Of a stretch of 64,000 nt of DNA, positions 34,230 to 45,217 are shown in pieces. The DNA lies in assembly GCA_958295665.1 (NCBI GenBank), contig OY282558.1, positions 351,397,034 to 351,461,033 on the forward strand, in the 5' to 3' direction. This DNA is from Tipula vernalis. Taxonomy: Eukaryota; Arthropoda; Insecta; Diptera; Tipulidae. The notes below the pieces were generated by a model. The model was given only the letters and a program-made list of their open reading frames with translations. It ran no database searches and was not told where the DNA came from. The position numbers were made by a program, and so were the translations under genes. The first letter of the stretch is position 1. Each line of letters opens with the position of its first letter.

Positions 34230-35130
34230 TAAAGGGTTTTCCAATAAGGACTTGACAACTTTGAACATTCACTGTGAACGCACCCTTAAACCAATAACCA
34301 AACTGTCAGTGTCAAAACAGTTCAGTAAAGACAACATTTTCATCATGATGAAGTACACGAATGAACAACGTTTACAAATAATTAAAATTTACTACAAGTC
34401 GGTGACTGCAACTTCAAGAGCGTTAATTCCAGTTTTTTGGTCGTAATTATCGTCCCAGTAGATAAGCAATTCATAATCTAGTGAAAAAATTTGAGTCTAA
34501 ATATTCGCTGTCGGATGTTCCCGTGCCAGTGAGACAACTGGTTGGTCGAAGTGCCGAGAATATTGCTGCCGTTCAAGCGTCCGTCGCAAACGAACCAAAA
34601 CAGTCGATTTGCTGCTACAGAGACATGCTGCAACGTTATTTCTTTGGTCAATTGCATGAGCTAGACATTAATGATATGTAGTTTCAACAAAACGGTGCGA
34701 CATGCCACACAGCGGGTCTTACAATCGACTTATTGAAATCTAAATTCGATGAACGTGTTATATCCAGAAATGGTCTTGTCGATTGGCCGCCTAGATCGTG
34801 TGATTTAACATATCTAGACTTTTTTTTATGGGGCTACGTTAAATCATTGGACTATGCCAACAAGCCGGCGTCGTTAGAGGAGCTCAGACCCAATATTGAA
34901 CGAGAGATACCGGCCGTTTCGGTCGAAATGTGTGGCCGAGTAATCGAAAATTGGGTTCAACAAATCGGCACTTGCAAACGTTTCTGTGGTAGACATATGA
35001 ACGATGTCGAATTCCATACATAAATGTTTTGATTGTACTTTGACCCAATAATAAAATTTTCGAAATATCTCAAATGGTTTGCGTTTTATTTAAAAAAAAA
35101 GTTGTCAAGTCCTTATTGGAAAACCCTTTA
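34230..35130 (+). mobile_element. Mariner-like element, internally deleted, copy 1
   Basis: Element 34232-35128 (897 bp) with TA on both sides. Terminal inverted repeats of about 28 bases (AAGGGTTTTCCAATAAGGAC at the left, reverse complement at the right). Nearly identical to the element at 41171-42068, which lies in the opposite orientation. Both carry the same internal deletion, so the deleted form was itself mobilised by an enzyme from elsewhere. Confidence 0.92.
34345..35023 (+). pseudogene. Mariner transposase remnant, copy 1
   Basis: The N-terminus MMKYTNEQRLQIIKIYYKS is followed by a stop-interrupted stretch, then VPVRQLVGRSAENIAAVQAS, the end of the DNA-binding domain. The sequence then jumps straight to YRDMLQRYFFGQLHELDI, QQNGATCHTA and WPPRSCDLTYLDFFLWGYVK. 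The first catalytic Asp block (SDEAHF-like, about 120 residues) is missing. The second catalytic Asp is Asn (QQNGA). The third lies 41 residues on (YLDFF), a DD41D-like spacing. A TAG replaces the Trp before FQQNGA. The C-terminus HMNDVEFHT is preserved. Non-functional. Confidence 0.88.
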
Positions 35131-35821
35131 TATAAGTTAAATTCAATTAATTAATGATTACAATTTTTATTTGAGTATTATTCGTTAATGGCCTTTATAC
35201 ATATAGCATTCAACTAAATTATTGGTGCATTCTAGATTTTTGTCGCAACGTTTCATAAACATTTTTAAATTAGATCATATAATCATATAAATAATAATCT
35301 TGAATGCTATTAATTTCCTTCTGCCAGATCTATAGGAAAATACAGATTAGTTTAATTTTAAGGTTAAATATTTATTTTTAATTTTTTAACTAGGAAACAA
35401 GCACTGTGAATTTAAACCTTTACTTAGTAAAGTTAAGTTTTAAATATTCTTTAAGGATTTTTACCTAAGTATTGGAAAAGTTTACTTATTCGATTTCATA
35501 AAATATGAATTTTTTGTAATATTTTTTATATTGCGTTTTTATTTATTTATTTTGTTTATTAATGTCTTTTAATTAATTTAGATTAAAGAAGATTAAAAGA
35601 GGTATCTTCCTTAGGTTACTCATAAATAATCTAATTTCAGTATATAATATAGTTCCAGGATTAATCAGTAGTATAGGGATTAAAATCAATCCTGAGTTTC
35701 AGATTTAAATTTTAGCTTGAATCAACCCGACAGGATCAACATGTAGTGTATAAACTGTAGTTTAGAAATTCTGTTGTCCTGTGCTAACTATTTTTACTAT
35801 ATATTTACTAACTATTTTACT
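35131..35821. other. No gene seen
   Basis: AT-rich flank between the mariner element and the right copy of the dispersed repeat. Contains a diverged copy of the short word GTCCTGTGCTAACTA near 35780. Confidence 0.5.
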
Positions 35822-36000
35822 AACTATCGATCGCTTAGGTGTCTGTAACCGGGTCGAGTCTGTCCCAACTAATAATCCTATTCTATCCTTCGGTTTTGTT
35901 ATATGTAAACGGGTGTACCGTGTGTGCCCGGGAGTCCGGGAGTTCCTGCTATAATGCTTGGCCGTACATCCTAATCAATCAATCAATCAATCGATCGTCC
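35822..36000 (+). repeat. Dispersed repeat pair, right copy
   Basis: Same-orientation match to 32356-32500 (GGGTCGAGTCTGTCCCAACT, CTATAATGCTTGGCCGT). This copy has an extra GTGCCCGGGAGTCCGGGAGT segment and ends in (AATC)n at about 35970-35996. Confidence 0.65.
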
Positions 36001-38925
36001 ATGTTTAAATCGGAATTGTATAAGTAGTACTGCTTGCGACTAAAACAGTATTTTAATAAGTAAATTCATTGAATTAACGTAAATGTATATTTCGGCAATA
36101 ATAGCGTTTTTGAAATCGAAATTTACAAACAAATCTTTATTGTTACATTTTAAATTATCATGAAAAGTTTAAAATCACTTCATAATGATAATACCAAATA
36201 TCAATTTTGAATTGTTTATCAAATGACAATCCTTTTGGGAATATACTTAAGGAAAATATTTACATACTACAAACACATTTTTGTAGTGGTCTAATAGCGG
36301 TTCTAAGTTAAATTTACAAACCATATAAAAAAGTTGTTTAAATTAAATTATTTTCTATTATTTCTAGCGTTTGAAGTAAATTTGAACTGTGCATTAAAAT
36401 GGTATTTTAATACATCATTTTGACGTTTAATATTATAAACATAATCCCCTATCAGATTATGACTAATAATCTCCTATAAGATTATAATATTCTCAATTTT
36501 TAAGAAAAATAATCAATTTTTAATGTAAAAAAATCTATACAATCGTCCTAATTTTTAAACTAATCTCGATATTATTCACATATAATTACATTAGTAATCA
36601 AAATAACCACAATAGTAAATAAAAAATCAACATATCAGCAATACTCTTCAATAATCAATTAAAATCATAACAGTGATTTTTTTTTAGTGTACACCATTTT
36701 TGTCATCTGTATGCCCCTTGTTTGCCAAGAATGTAGGATGTGGGTATTCCTATACTTCCATTTGTTTTAAGTTCGTCTTCTAGTTTTCGGTAATCCCTAA
36801 ATTGTATTGTACATACATATAAAATTTTTTGACGAGCTTTGAGCTTTCAATAACATTGCCACACTTGCCTCAACAGATATCGCAAATTACAGGAAAGGAT
36901 AAAAATTAATTCAAGCTTCTGAAACTCTATGCATAATTAAAACAATTTTTTTTTTTTAGTAATTATGTGTGACGAACTCCGTTACTTTCCCATAGCCATT
37001 GAAAAGCTAACATATATTTTTGTTTTACATTATTCGTCCGACATAAAACTTGCCTTAACTACCTGAAATTTTATAACATTTCATATTCCACATGATGTAC
37101 AACAATTAGAACAAAACTTCGAACATAAAATTCATATCACGAAAAACTTTTCCAAACAATAATTTCCTTTCGTTTATATTTTATTTCACTAGTTTTGTTT
37201 TTTTCATATGTCTTTGATTGACATTGCTGTCTACATCATGCTGTGTATATGCCACTTATATATTTAAGTTTGATTACATACCAAAAAAAAAACAAGTAAA
37301 ACAAATTTTTTTTTGTTTAGTTCATTTAAAGAGCTTTTTGTATTTTTTTCGCATTTAAACTTAAACAATTCAAAAATAATTTAAGTTATTGTGTGTGTGT
37401 GTCGCTGTGTTACTATAAGTAGTTAGCTAAACGACGATGGCAAAACAAAATTGTTTTACAAAATTATAAAACTAACTATTTATATAGTTTTCTATTTATG
37501 TATTATGTAATAATAAAACTAAAGTTATGTTTTTGTGATAGAATCATAATGATTATGTAGGTTGAGTATTATACACATACACTATATAGAATCACGCTAG
37601 TTTAAGGTTGCGGCTGTTTGGTAATGAAATTCTTTTTATATTTATTATCATTATCAACATCGGTAGCAAAAATTGTGTTATAAATTATTAATCATTATCA
37701 GTTTTTTTCAATTATATGAATCATTAATCATTGTAAATTTATTAATTAATTATTGGATACATTTTTTTAATTTTAGCACTAAAATCTGTATTTTCATCAT
37801 TTAGGTATGATCACATTTTTGATACATAACTATTTAGCATCTGTTGTAAAATGTTAATGTTTATATGTATGTAGCAGCACACGACAGAATCGAAGATGAT
37901 TAATTAATGCTTGATTTATGGATTTATTAAATTGATTTTCTTTGAATTTGTTTTATATACGATAAACGTAAGATAAGATTTGATTCTCTAGAAAGTTATT
38001 AATTATTTTTTTGGTCGTATAAATTGATTTTCAATGAATACTATTTTATCATTTCTTTGGCAGATTTCCAGCTTTCTGAAGTATTTGTTCGATTCTCACT
38101 TTTAAATAATAAAATAGCGTATCATAGGTTTTCGGCTTAGCCAAATTGAAGTTCGACGATTTTTATTTTTTCTTTGTATTCAAAATCACTGATTTTCGAT
38201 GACGTTTCCAACATAAAAGATTGGTAAAGATTTTAGCGGTATATTCGTTACGTGAAATGCTTAAAGTTCTCATTTGTTCAATGCATATTTACTCGTGTAA
38301 AAAAATCGATGGTTATTTATTTGCAGGAAAACCTTACTCGTAAACCTTGTAAATCCTTCCTTAAAAATCTATACATTGAAAATACGAATTATTAAATAAT
38401 AGCTAACAAATTACATAAAAACTAATTTTCTATTTTGAAAAAAGGCTTTCTGTTTATCAATTCCGTATGCAACGCCAGTCCCATTTGTCTATTATGAATA
38501 AGGGCTTGGAATAATAATCATCTTTTTAGCTAGCTGCGATCTTACCTAATCCCAAAATTATCTCCGTCCGAGAACTTGTCATTCATTTCCAACCAGTTTC
38601 AAAATTATATGAAACGTCAAAAAGTAGAAATACATACCCAGACACAACCACAAAAACTAATGAGAACCAAATTTGTGGTCGAAACCAAGGCTAAATGTGA
38701 CTTCGGTCTTATGTTTCTTCGACTTTATATGCCACTTTATCTTCGTGTTAAATGTTGAATAAATTCCGACTTTGAATAGAACCACGAATAGAAAATAAAT
38801 CAAAGGAAGCAATAAAAATATTATGCACCGCATCGCTCTTATAATTAAAAATTGGTTTTATTTAAGTGAGAATATCTCGAAAGCTTCTATTCAATAACGC
38901 AAAATAGTTTTTATTAATAATCTTA
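36001..38925. other. No gene seen (complexin intron)
   Basis: AT-rich intronic sequence. A short TG run lies near 37392. No transposon motif or coding frame is recognised on either strand. Confidence 0.55.
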
Positions 38926-38985
38926 AACGTCAAATTATCAGGAAGCTAGGTGGAATCCATGATGCTCCAATCGTCACAAATTTCG
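38926..38985 (+). repeat. Short dispersed repeat, also at 60087-60165
   Basis: AACGTCAAATTA followed by CTAGGTGGAATCCATGATGC and TCCAATCGTCA occurs here and at 60087-60165, where about 23 extra bases separate the two halves. Probably the end of an unrecognised element. Confidence 0.55.
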
Positions 38986-38999
38986 ATTAAATTCAAGAA

Positions 39000-39480
39000 A
39001 ACGAGCCTGGAGAAGGTCGTCATCAAAATCAATATCAAAGTCGAAATTAAAAAAGGTCGTAAAAAACCGACTTTGACATCGCGAGTACGACTTTCAATTC
39101 GGCTCGGACTTTGACTTGTACATTATATCGATCTCGACTTAGTCTTCGATTTTGTTGTTGACTTTGACTCTCAAAACGACTTTTCCTGTGAGTTTTAGTT
39201 CAAGCTTCTCTTTGACTTTAAATTTAGTTTGAGTTTAACTTGGGTTCGCCTTGATTTTGCCTTTTTTTTAGACTGGAATTTGTTTTTGATCTTAACTTTA
39301 GGCAACTTATCATTTACACTATGAAATTCGCGTTTACCTCATTAAATCTGGTTCTGCCTTGATATTTGCTTTGATTTTATCTAACACAATGTTCTCGCAT
39401 TTGATTCCGAATTTGAAATTGATTACGATTTGTATTTCTCGACCTTTCACGACTTAAAACTTGGAACTAATGCTGCCGAA
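39000..39480 (+). repeat. Cryptic GACTTTGA-rich repeat
   Basis: Irregular reiteration of GACTTTGAC, TCGACTT and TTTGATTTT words, with reverse forms (AAAGTCGAAA) at the left side. No coding frame. Likely slippage-grown simple sequence next to the mariner relic. Confidence 0.5.
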
Positions 39481-39489
39481 TCAGCGAAT

Positions 39490-39840
39490 AAAATCAACAG
39501 TGCGTTCGGCCAAATCGACGCTGATTCGAAAAGTTTCGTAACAGAGATGAGACTCTCGAAGAGCAGGAAGGAGGTGGTTGGAAAGAGTCCTTTGGCGACG
39601 CCGCTCTAAAGACTATATCTTGCGGAAGAATTGTCTGTAACGTCGCAACCGTTTCCTGTCATCTGAACATCATTGGAAAAATGAAGAAGATGGGTTTCGC
39701 ACAAACTCACCGCTAATAATCGCACTCGCTGCAACACAAACGACCCTTTTCTCGACCGTATTGTTACGTGCGACGAAAAGTGGGGCATGTACGATAACCT
39801 TGTTAAGCGCTACGTCAAATACGGCAAATTTTGCTGCTAA
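39490..39840 (+). pseudogene. Mariner transposase relic (different subfamily)
   Basis: In shifting plus-strand frames: FRNRDETLEEQEGGG (end of the first helix-turn-helix region), NVATVSCHLNIIGKMKKMGF (second helix-turn-helix region), then NTNDPFLDRIVTCDEKWGMYDN. The last is the mariner first catalytic Asp block (norm: NDPFLDRIVTCDEKWI.YDN). The sequence ends soon after, so the later catalytic residues are lost. Differs from the 34 kb and 41 kb copies, which lack exactly this block. Confidence 0.72.
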
Positions 39841-39869
39841 ATAATTAATTTAAATATTGTGTACATCTG

Positions 39870-40690
39870 TAAGATTAATTGCAGGGTTCTTTTCATCTTA
39901 AATGTGCAAACATTACAACATCAGTACCCTTATTCTCCGAAATGGTGAAATCGTCTCTTACGGCTACTAATATAACAACTTGCACTAATAATCATGTTGA
40001 AGAATAAAGGTCTAACTCAGCTTCAAATAACGTTATTCGTAGACTGGATTTATCAACGGATTCTCTTAAATCGGTACCACGTGACCACATTTGCAACTCA
40101 AAAAATCGGAGTAAATACCAATGTGCAGTAGGAATTGCAATTCGGGATTTTAAATATCGCCTACGGGTACTTCTAAATGTGATACTATCTCATCTAAAAA
40201 TCGGTTAGATGAGACAAAAACTAAATTAACAACTAAATTACCTTCAGCGCGAGAAACTTTGCAAACTTCAGCCTGCATTGGTCAACCGAGTTCTTACTTC
40301 GATTAAAAATGTTCATTATCAGCTGAGTTATGACCCTTCAAAGTTTGCGCGTTTTAAGTTATTTTGTCAACAATTTCTGAATTTTATATATTTGATTAAT
40401 TATTACTTTGTATTGTATATATTTTAGTTTTCTAGAAATAATGAACTGATTTGGATGAATAAAATAAAATAAAATAATAAAAATGGTTAACCATAAAGTT
40501 CTATTGAAAAAACTTGTTTATGCCGGGTTTCGAGGGGTCACTTTGCTTTGGTTTTGCTTATATTTGTCCGACAGATCCCAGGTTGTTAAGATTAAAGTTA
40601 TTATAAGCCAGCCTAAAATCTTATACAATGGTGTTCCGCAAGATATCGTCTGATATATTTGAACTCTAACTAACCTGGTGTTCATGTACA
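39870..40690 (+). pseudogene. Non-LTR retrotransposon fragments (ORF1 PHD-like piece and RT piece)
   Basis: At about 39880-39990 the frame QGSFHLKCANITTSVPLF resembles the PHD/zinc-finger start of CR1/Jockey-type ORF1. At about 40490-40660 the plus frame reads KLVYAGFRGVTLLWFCLYLS, then DRSQVV and YNGVPQ. This is the reverse transcriptase stretch before the catalytic YADD (norm: G.RG...W..SYL..R.Q.V...GVPQGS.LGP). The catalytic motif itself is not present. A poly-A-like (AAAT)n tract lies at about 40463-40485 between the pieces, so two different truncated copies may be side by side. Confidence 0.5.
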
Positions 40691-41170
40691 ATCAACCTGA
40701 ACGTAACGGCATTTCGCCGTTGAGCATGTAATTTAAAACTTGTAAAACTTGAATATGCGAGATCAATAAATAAAATTGTAAATTGTTGGGCTACGCGTCA
40801 GCCCAATCTTACGGCCAAAATTTCTACAGGCCATGAAATAATAGGTTATACTTATGAAATATTTAGAGGATCCACAAAATATTTAAGATACAACACAGTT
40901 TTTAAGAAACCGACCACATAGCGGCAATTAATATTGATGGGTTGTTTATATAAAAAATGTGTTTTGTGGTCCGTGAAATTGAATTGTTAATTTTGCCTCT
41001 TATTTTATTTAAGAAATCCGACCCGAAATGATATGATCATCGGAATCCTTCAGAGCGGGAAAAATTCGGCTGTATGTCTTCATATAAAATTTCACAAATA
41101 TTTATTAACAAACGTGCTTGATCTATCTGGAGCTGGAAGTGTAGGGAAGGCTGGATTGGTTATACATATG

Positions 41171-42068
41171 TAAAGGGTTTTCCAATAAGGACTTGACAAC
41201 TTTCTTTTTAAATAAAACGTAAACCATTTGAGATATCTCGAAAATTTTATTATTGGGTCAAAGTACAATCAAAACAACTATGTATGGTATTCGACATCGT
41301 TCATATTTTATCACGGAAACGTTTGCAAGTGTCGATTCGTTGAACCCAATTTTCGATTACTCGGCCATACATTTCGACCGAAACGGCCGGTATCTCTCGT
41401 TCAATATTGGCTCTGAGCTCCTCTAACGACGCCGGCTTGTTGGCATAGACCAATGATTTAACGTAGCCCCATAAAAAAAAGTCTAGAGATGTTAAATCAC
41501 ACGATCTAGGCGGCTAATCGATAAGACCATTTCTGGATATAACACGTTCATCGAATTTAGATTTCAATAAGTCGATTGTTAGACCCGCTTTGTGGCATAT
41601 CGCACCGTTTTGTTGAAACCACATATCATTAATGTCTAGCTCATGCAATTGACCAAAGAAATAACGTTGCAACATGTCTCTGTAGCAGCGAATCGGCTAT
41701 TTTGGTTCGTTTGCGACAGACGCTTGAACGGCAGCAATATTCTTGGCACTTCGACCAACCCGTTGTCTCACTGGCACGGGAATATCCGACAGCGAATATT
41801 TAGACTCAAATTTTTTCACTAGATTATGAATTGCTTATCTACTGGGACGATAATTACGACCAAAAATTGGAATTAACGCTCTTGAAGTTGCAGTCACCGA
41901 CTTGTAGTAAATTTTAATTATTTGTAAACGTTGTTCATTCGTGTACTTCATCATGATGAAAATGTTGTCTTTACTGAATGTTTTGACACTGACAGTTTGG
42001 TTATTGGTTTAAGGGTGCGTTCACAGTGAATGTTCAAAGTTGTCAAGTCCTTATTGGAAAACCCTTTA
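41171..42068 (-). mobile_element. Mariner-like element, internally deleted, copy 2 (inverted)
   Basis: Element 41173-42066 (894 bp), TA on both sides, with the same terminal repeats as copy 1 at 34232-35128 but in opposite orientation. Together the copies form widely spaced inverted repeats about 6 kb apart within the cpx intron. Confidence 0.92.
41278..41954 (-). pseudogene. Mariner transposase remnant, copy 2
   Basis: Same structure as copy 1: MMKYTNEQRLQIIKIYYKS, the SAEN(I)AAVQASVA block, then directly CYRDMLQRYF. The block with the first catalytic Asp is missing. It keeps Trp where copy 1 has a stop (DMWFQQNGA) and shares the Asp-to-Asn change, so Asn predates the two insertions. A different stop (NEPK followed by TAG) breaks this copy. 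Non-functional. Confidence 0.88.
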
Positions 42069-42419
42069 TATCTAAAAACAGATTTATGGCCCACAAATCC
42101 AAAGTATCGTTAGTAGTGTTCTGCAATATTTGTTAAATTCTCATAATATATTTAGAGATTTAATAAGTCAAAACCGGATAAAGCCTTCCACACAATTTAG
42201 GAGATAAATTTATTCGTTATAGAGTAAATAGTCGAAGATGTCTAAACGGGTCGACCTGGTAAAATGAATGAACCCTATTGGAAATGATTCATGATGGTAC
42301 GTTGTTGATATTTTGTCATAATTTTAATTCCAGTTAATTTTATTGGATTATTAGTAAAGAGTTTACGAGTATTGTATAGTGGAAGCGGACCTCGTCAATA
42401 AAATCGGTTACTTTGGTTT
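42069..42419. other. No gene recognised
   Basis: Between mariner copy 2 and the Tc1 relic; may include the lost 5' part of that relic. Confidence 0.4.
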
Positions 42420-42965
42420 AAAAGGTTTGTGGTTAAATAATGTATATAAAACGTTTCGTTTAAATTATAGAATTATAAAGGGGACGAATTTTGGGATAAG
42501 GAGTGGCATAATGTCATCTTTAGTGAATAGAACAAATTTTATTTTGACGGCCCTGACGGTTGGCAATGGTATTGGGGAGATACTCGTCTTAAAAGGCATA
42601 TTCGTCATGGGGAGCATTTTGTTACCCAGGAATTGCTCCAATTTGTTTTTTATCAACCAAAATAATTGCTAACATTTTTATTCGGCTAACATTTAGTGTT
42701 GCAGCAAAATAATGCAGCTAGACAAACAAAATCATTTTTTGAAGAACGTGATATTGATGTTTTACAGTGACCTGCGATTAGTTCAAATCTTAATCCTATG
42801 GAAAATGTTTGAGCATTACTTTCTAGCCGAGTTTACCATAAGGGCTACCAATTTGAAAGGGTTACCGAACTATGTAAATCCATTGGTACACAATGGAAAA
42901 ATATTGATCAAAGTTTACTGCAGAACCATAATCAATTCGATGCCTCACCTCCTCCAACAATAAAT
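42420..42965 (+). pseudogene. Decayed Tc1-like transposase
   Basis: Across plus frames: NVIFSE (first catalytic region), NKFYFDGPDGWQWYWGDTR, LQQNNAARQTKSFFEERDID (second catalytic region, Asp now Asn) and SNLNPMENV (Glu region). The DGPDG signature is shared with the transposase at 32990, so the two belong to related lineages. Stops and frame changes are frequent. The ORFs at 42379-42672 and 42712-42963 capture parts of it in the wrong frame. No terminal repeats recognised. Confidence 0.7.
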
Positions 42966-43189
42966 TATAAAATCAGGAGACTATAGTTCACTCGAAATCT
43001 AAAATATGGTATAATTATTTGTAGTCCCTTGCTCATGTATATTTTAATTAAAATTTTGTCCCTATATATATTGCTTCCGCTGCAGTTCGGTGCCATAGAT
43101 TTTAACAGATTTTGTGCTTAATGTCTTTGTTTAGAGGATATAAAGGAAACAAAATTGGAAGTTTTCTTCTGGATAAGAACTTCCTTCAC

Positions 43190-43620
43190 CATCGTAAAAT
43201 TCAAGAGCAGTGGACGGTGTACCTTCGGACGCTCTTATTATAAACGCTGATGTTCCCCAAAGTTTCAGTTTTCTTCAACGGAGTAATATCTGTTTTTAAT
43301 TTTTATAAATGATCTGTTATCATCAACTCTTAATGATAAATTATATTTTAGCTGGCCTAGTTTTGAAAAGTTTCACATTCAAATCTATATGAAGTAAAGA
43401 ATTAAGTCAGCCAAATCTCACATTGTACACATAATGTTGTTATCTGAATAATTGACAGAATTCTTCAAAAAAAAATTTTCAACATTGTGGATGCTCTGTA
43501 AATGGAGTAATTTAAATTCTAAGGATTTTAACAGTATACCAGAGATGTATAGTATAATATTATAATTACTGGACGTATTTCTAGAAGGTTGAACACGCTT
43601 ATTGGAGTATTGAAACTACA
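43190..43620 (+). pseudogene. Non-LTR reverse transcriptase relic
   Basis: The plus strand reads ALIINADVPQSFSFL, then a decayed 'FL.NDLL' stretch (MICYHQLLMIN). This matches the RT core before YADD in Jockey/CR1-type elements (norm: INAGVPQGSVLSPTLFLL.INDLL). A piece near 43570 (ISRRLNTLIGVLKLH) may be the thumb region. Many stops. Confidence 0.5.
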
Positions 43621-43700
43621 CAGTAAAAAGGACAGGCAGTCATTTTGAATGTAGCCGAAACCATCCGTCAATTTGTTTTATCGCTTAAGTAGGCCTAAAA

Positions 43701-44510
43701 TCAGAGCCTTATAGAGTATAGATTCATAATTAGCGTGACGCGTTTTTTAGAAGCATTTTTAGTGGTATAACTTTTCACTGATTTCCATAGGAATCCATAG
43801 TAAAAATGACGTTTTTAGCTACAAGTTTTTCAATGAAAAAAGCAAAAATATTATAAAATGTTTATATAAAAGTTTTCTCCATATCGGTAACAACAATATA
43901 GAATAAGGCTATATTGATATGGTATTCAGTAAATATTAATTGCAGAAATATTAAAATTAAATTATTTCTAAAATATATTTTTCGAACTTTCATTTTGAAA
44001 AATACTTCAAAGTTGGCTCAGACAAATTAAAATAATACTTGCTAAATTTATCTTTAGTTGTACTAGTGTACGTAAGATGTCTAAAATGTTTACAGAAAAA
44101 TACGAAAAAAAATTATTTAATCACAAAATTGTCACACGTTCCTAATATTTTGTGAATTTGTTTTGCTTTTCCTACAATTATTGAACTTGAAATTTTCCCA
44201 GGTGGTAATTTTTGGTACGATTTTACCAAATTTTTACCGCCATCACTGCCATCTATGTAATGTATATTGACTTAATGACGAAACCAATTATAGTAAGCTT
44301 TTATTTCAATTTGACCAGAATGCTGTTATTATGAAAATTTTAATAATGTTGGTTTAAATTTGTAACGTTTTCATTTAAAAATTTGTTTCAGGAAAAAAGT
44401 GATTTCCCATATGTTTCTATAAAAGGTTTGGTTTTCTCCTCGTTTCTAATTCCCTTATAAAACCTTCGTTTTTTAGACTACGGCTTTGTATAATCTTCTG
44501 CGGTTCTCTT
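43701..44510 (+). mobile_element. ~0.8-kb non-coding element, copy 2
   Basis: Same orientation and high similarity to 14222-15161, lacking about 110 bases of its right third and a few smaller blocks. Ends are diverged inverted repeats (CAGAGCCTTATAGAGTATAG against the right end near 44505). No coding frame. Confidence 0.65.
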
Positions 44511-45084
44511 GCTACGACGCTTTTTATTCATAAAGTTGTTCTAAACATTTTTCGGCACTACTGTTTATTATAAAGTAGATTATAACAATATAACATATAA
44601 GAAACAAATCGCGTGTTGAACTGTGCTATAAGCAAATCGGTCCTAACCCCAATTAATAAACCTTATTATAGGGTATACTATATGTAGTATATATCAAAAT
44701 TCATTGACATGTCATGAAAAACACTAATTTTTCACGTAATCGTATGAATTACATAACTTGTACACGTTAAAAATTTGCGTTTTTGTTCTCCATTTCAAAA
44801 TTAACTTATTTTAGTATTCATCGTACTCGTTTACCTATATAAGAAAAAAATCGTATTATAGTCTTGAAATAGCAAATATGCTACCCTTCACAATATTAAT
44901 TTAATTAATTTCCATATATATATAACATGTATAGTATTATGTATCGTCTTTTTTTATATATTTCGTATATTTATGTTAGTTCTACATAATTTCGTTTTTT
45001 TTGTTAGTTCATGTCAAAACGACGACGAAAAAAAACTTTAAACCAAAAAATTTGTAGCCCACTAGCAGGAATCTATATACTTAC
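44511..45084. other. No gene seen; complexin intron next to the donor
   Basis: AT-rich. If the donor at 45084 were not used, translation would read TSKYIDSC and stop near 45061, a possible short read-through isoform. Confidence 0.5.
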
Positions 45085-45217
45085 TTGTGAAATCGTCTAA
45101 ATCTTCTTGTTCAGCTTCGCGAGCAAGCTCTTCGGGAGTCTTCTTTTTGCGCATCAGAGGATTTGGTTCTTCCTGTGGTAATTGTTCAACCTCTTCTTCC
45201 TTCTTTTTTATCTTATA
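45085..45217 (-). CDS. cpx: Complexin, internal exon
   Basis: Complexin binds the assembled SNARE bundle through a central helix and both clamps and promotes synaptic vesicle fusion. The exon (133 bases, acceptor TTCTAG, donor GTAAGT) encodes 44 residues: YKIKKKEEEVEQLPQEEP, then NPLMRKKKTPEELAREAEQE and DLDDFT plus one base. This matches the segment of Drosophila complexin just after the SNARE-binding central helix (recalled as KY.IKKKEE...QEEPNPLMRKKKTPEELA), part of the C-terminal regulatory region. Phase joins exactly to the terminal exon at 22907-22822. The N-terminal and central-helix exons were searched for by eye to the right on the minus strand and not found; they probably lie beyond 64000. 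Confidence 0.92.

Larger units (their letters stand above)
22908..45084 (-). other. cpx: Complexin intron of ~22.2 kb
   Basis: Bounded by donor GTAAGT (45084-45079) and acceptor TTTCAG (22913-22908), with matching phase (1 + 2). It carries at least ten transposon copies of both orientations, including a P-like element and two mariners. No alternative complexin terminal exon was recognised inside it. Confidence 0.7.

Noticed and set aside
26940..36030. A single LTR retrotransposon with the 32356 and 35822 repeats as LTRs
   Set aside because: The repeats are similar but have no TG...CA ends, target duplication or Pol motifs between them; only Tc1 and mariner insertions lie there.
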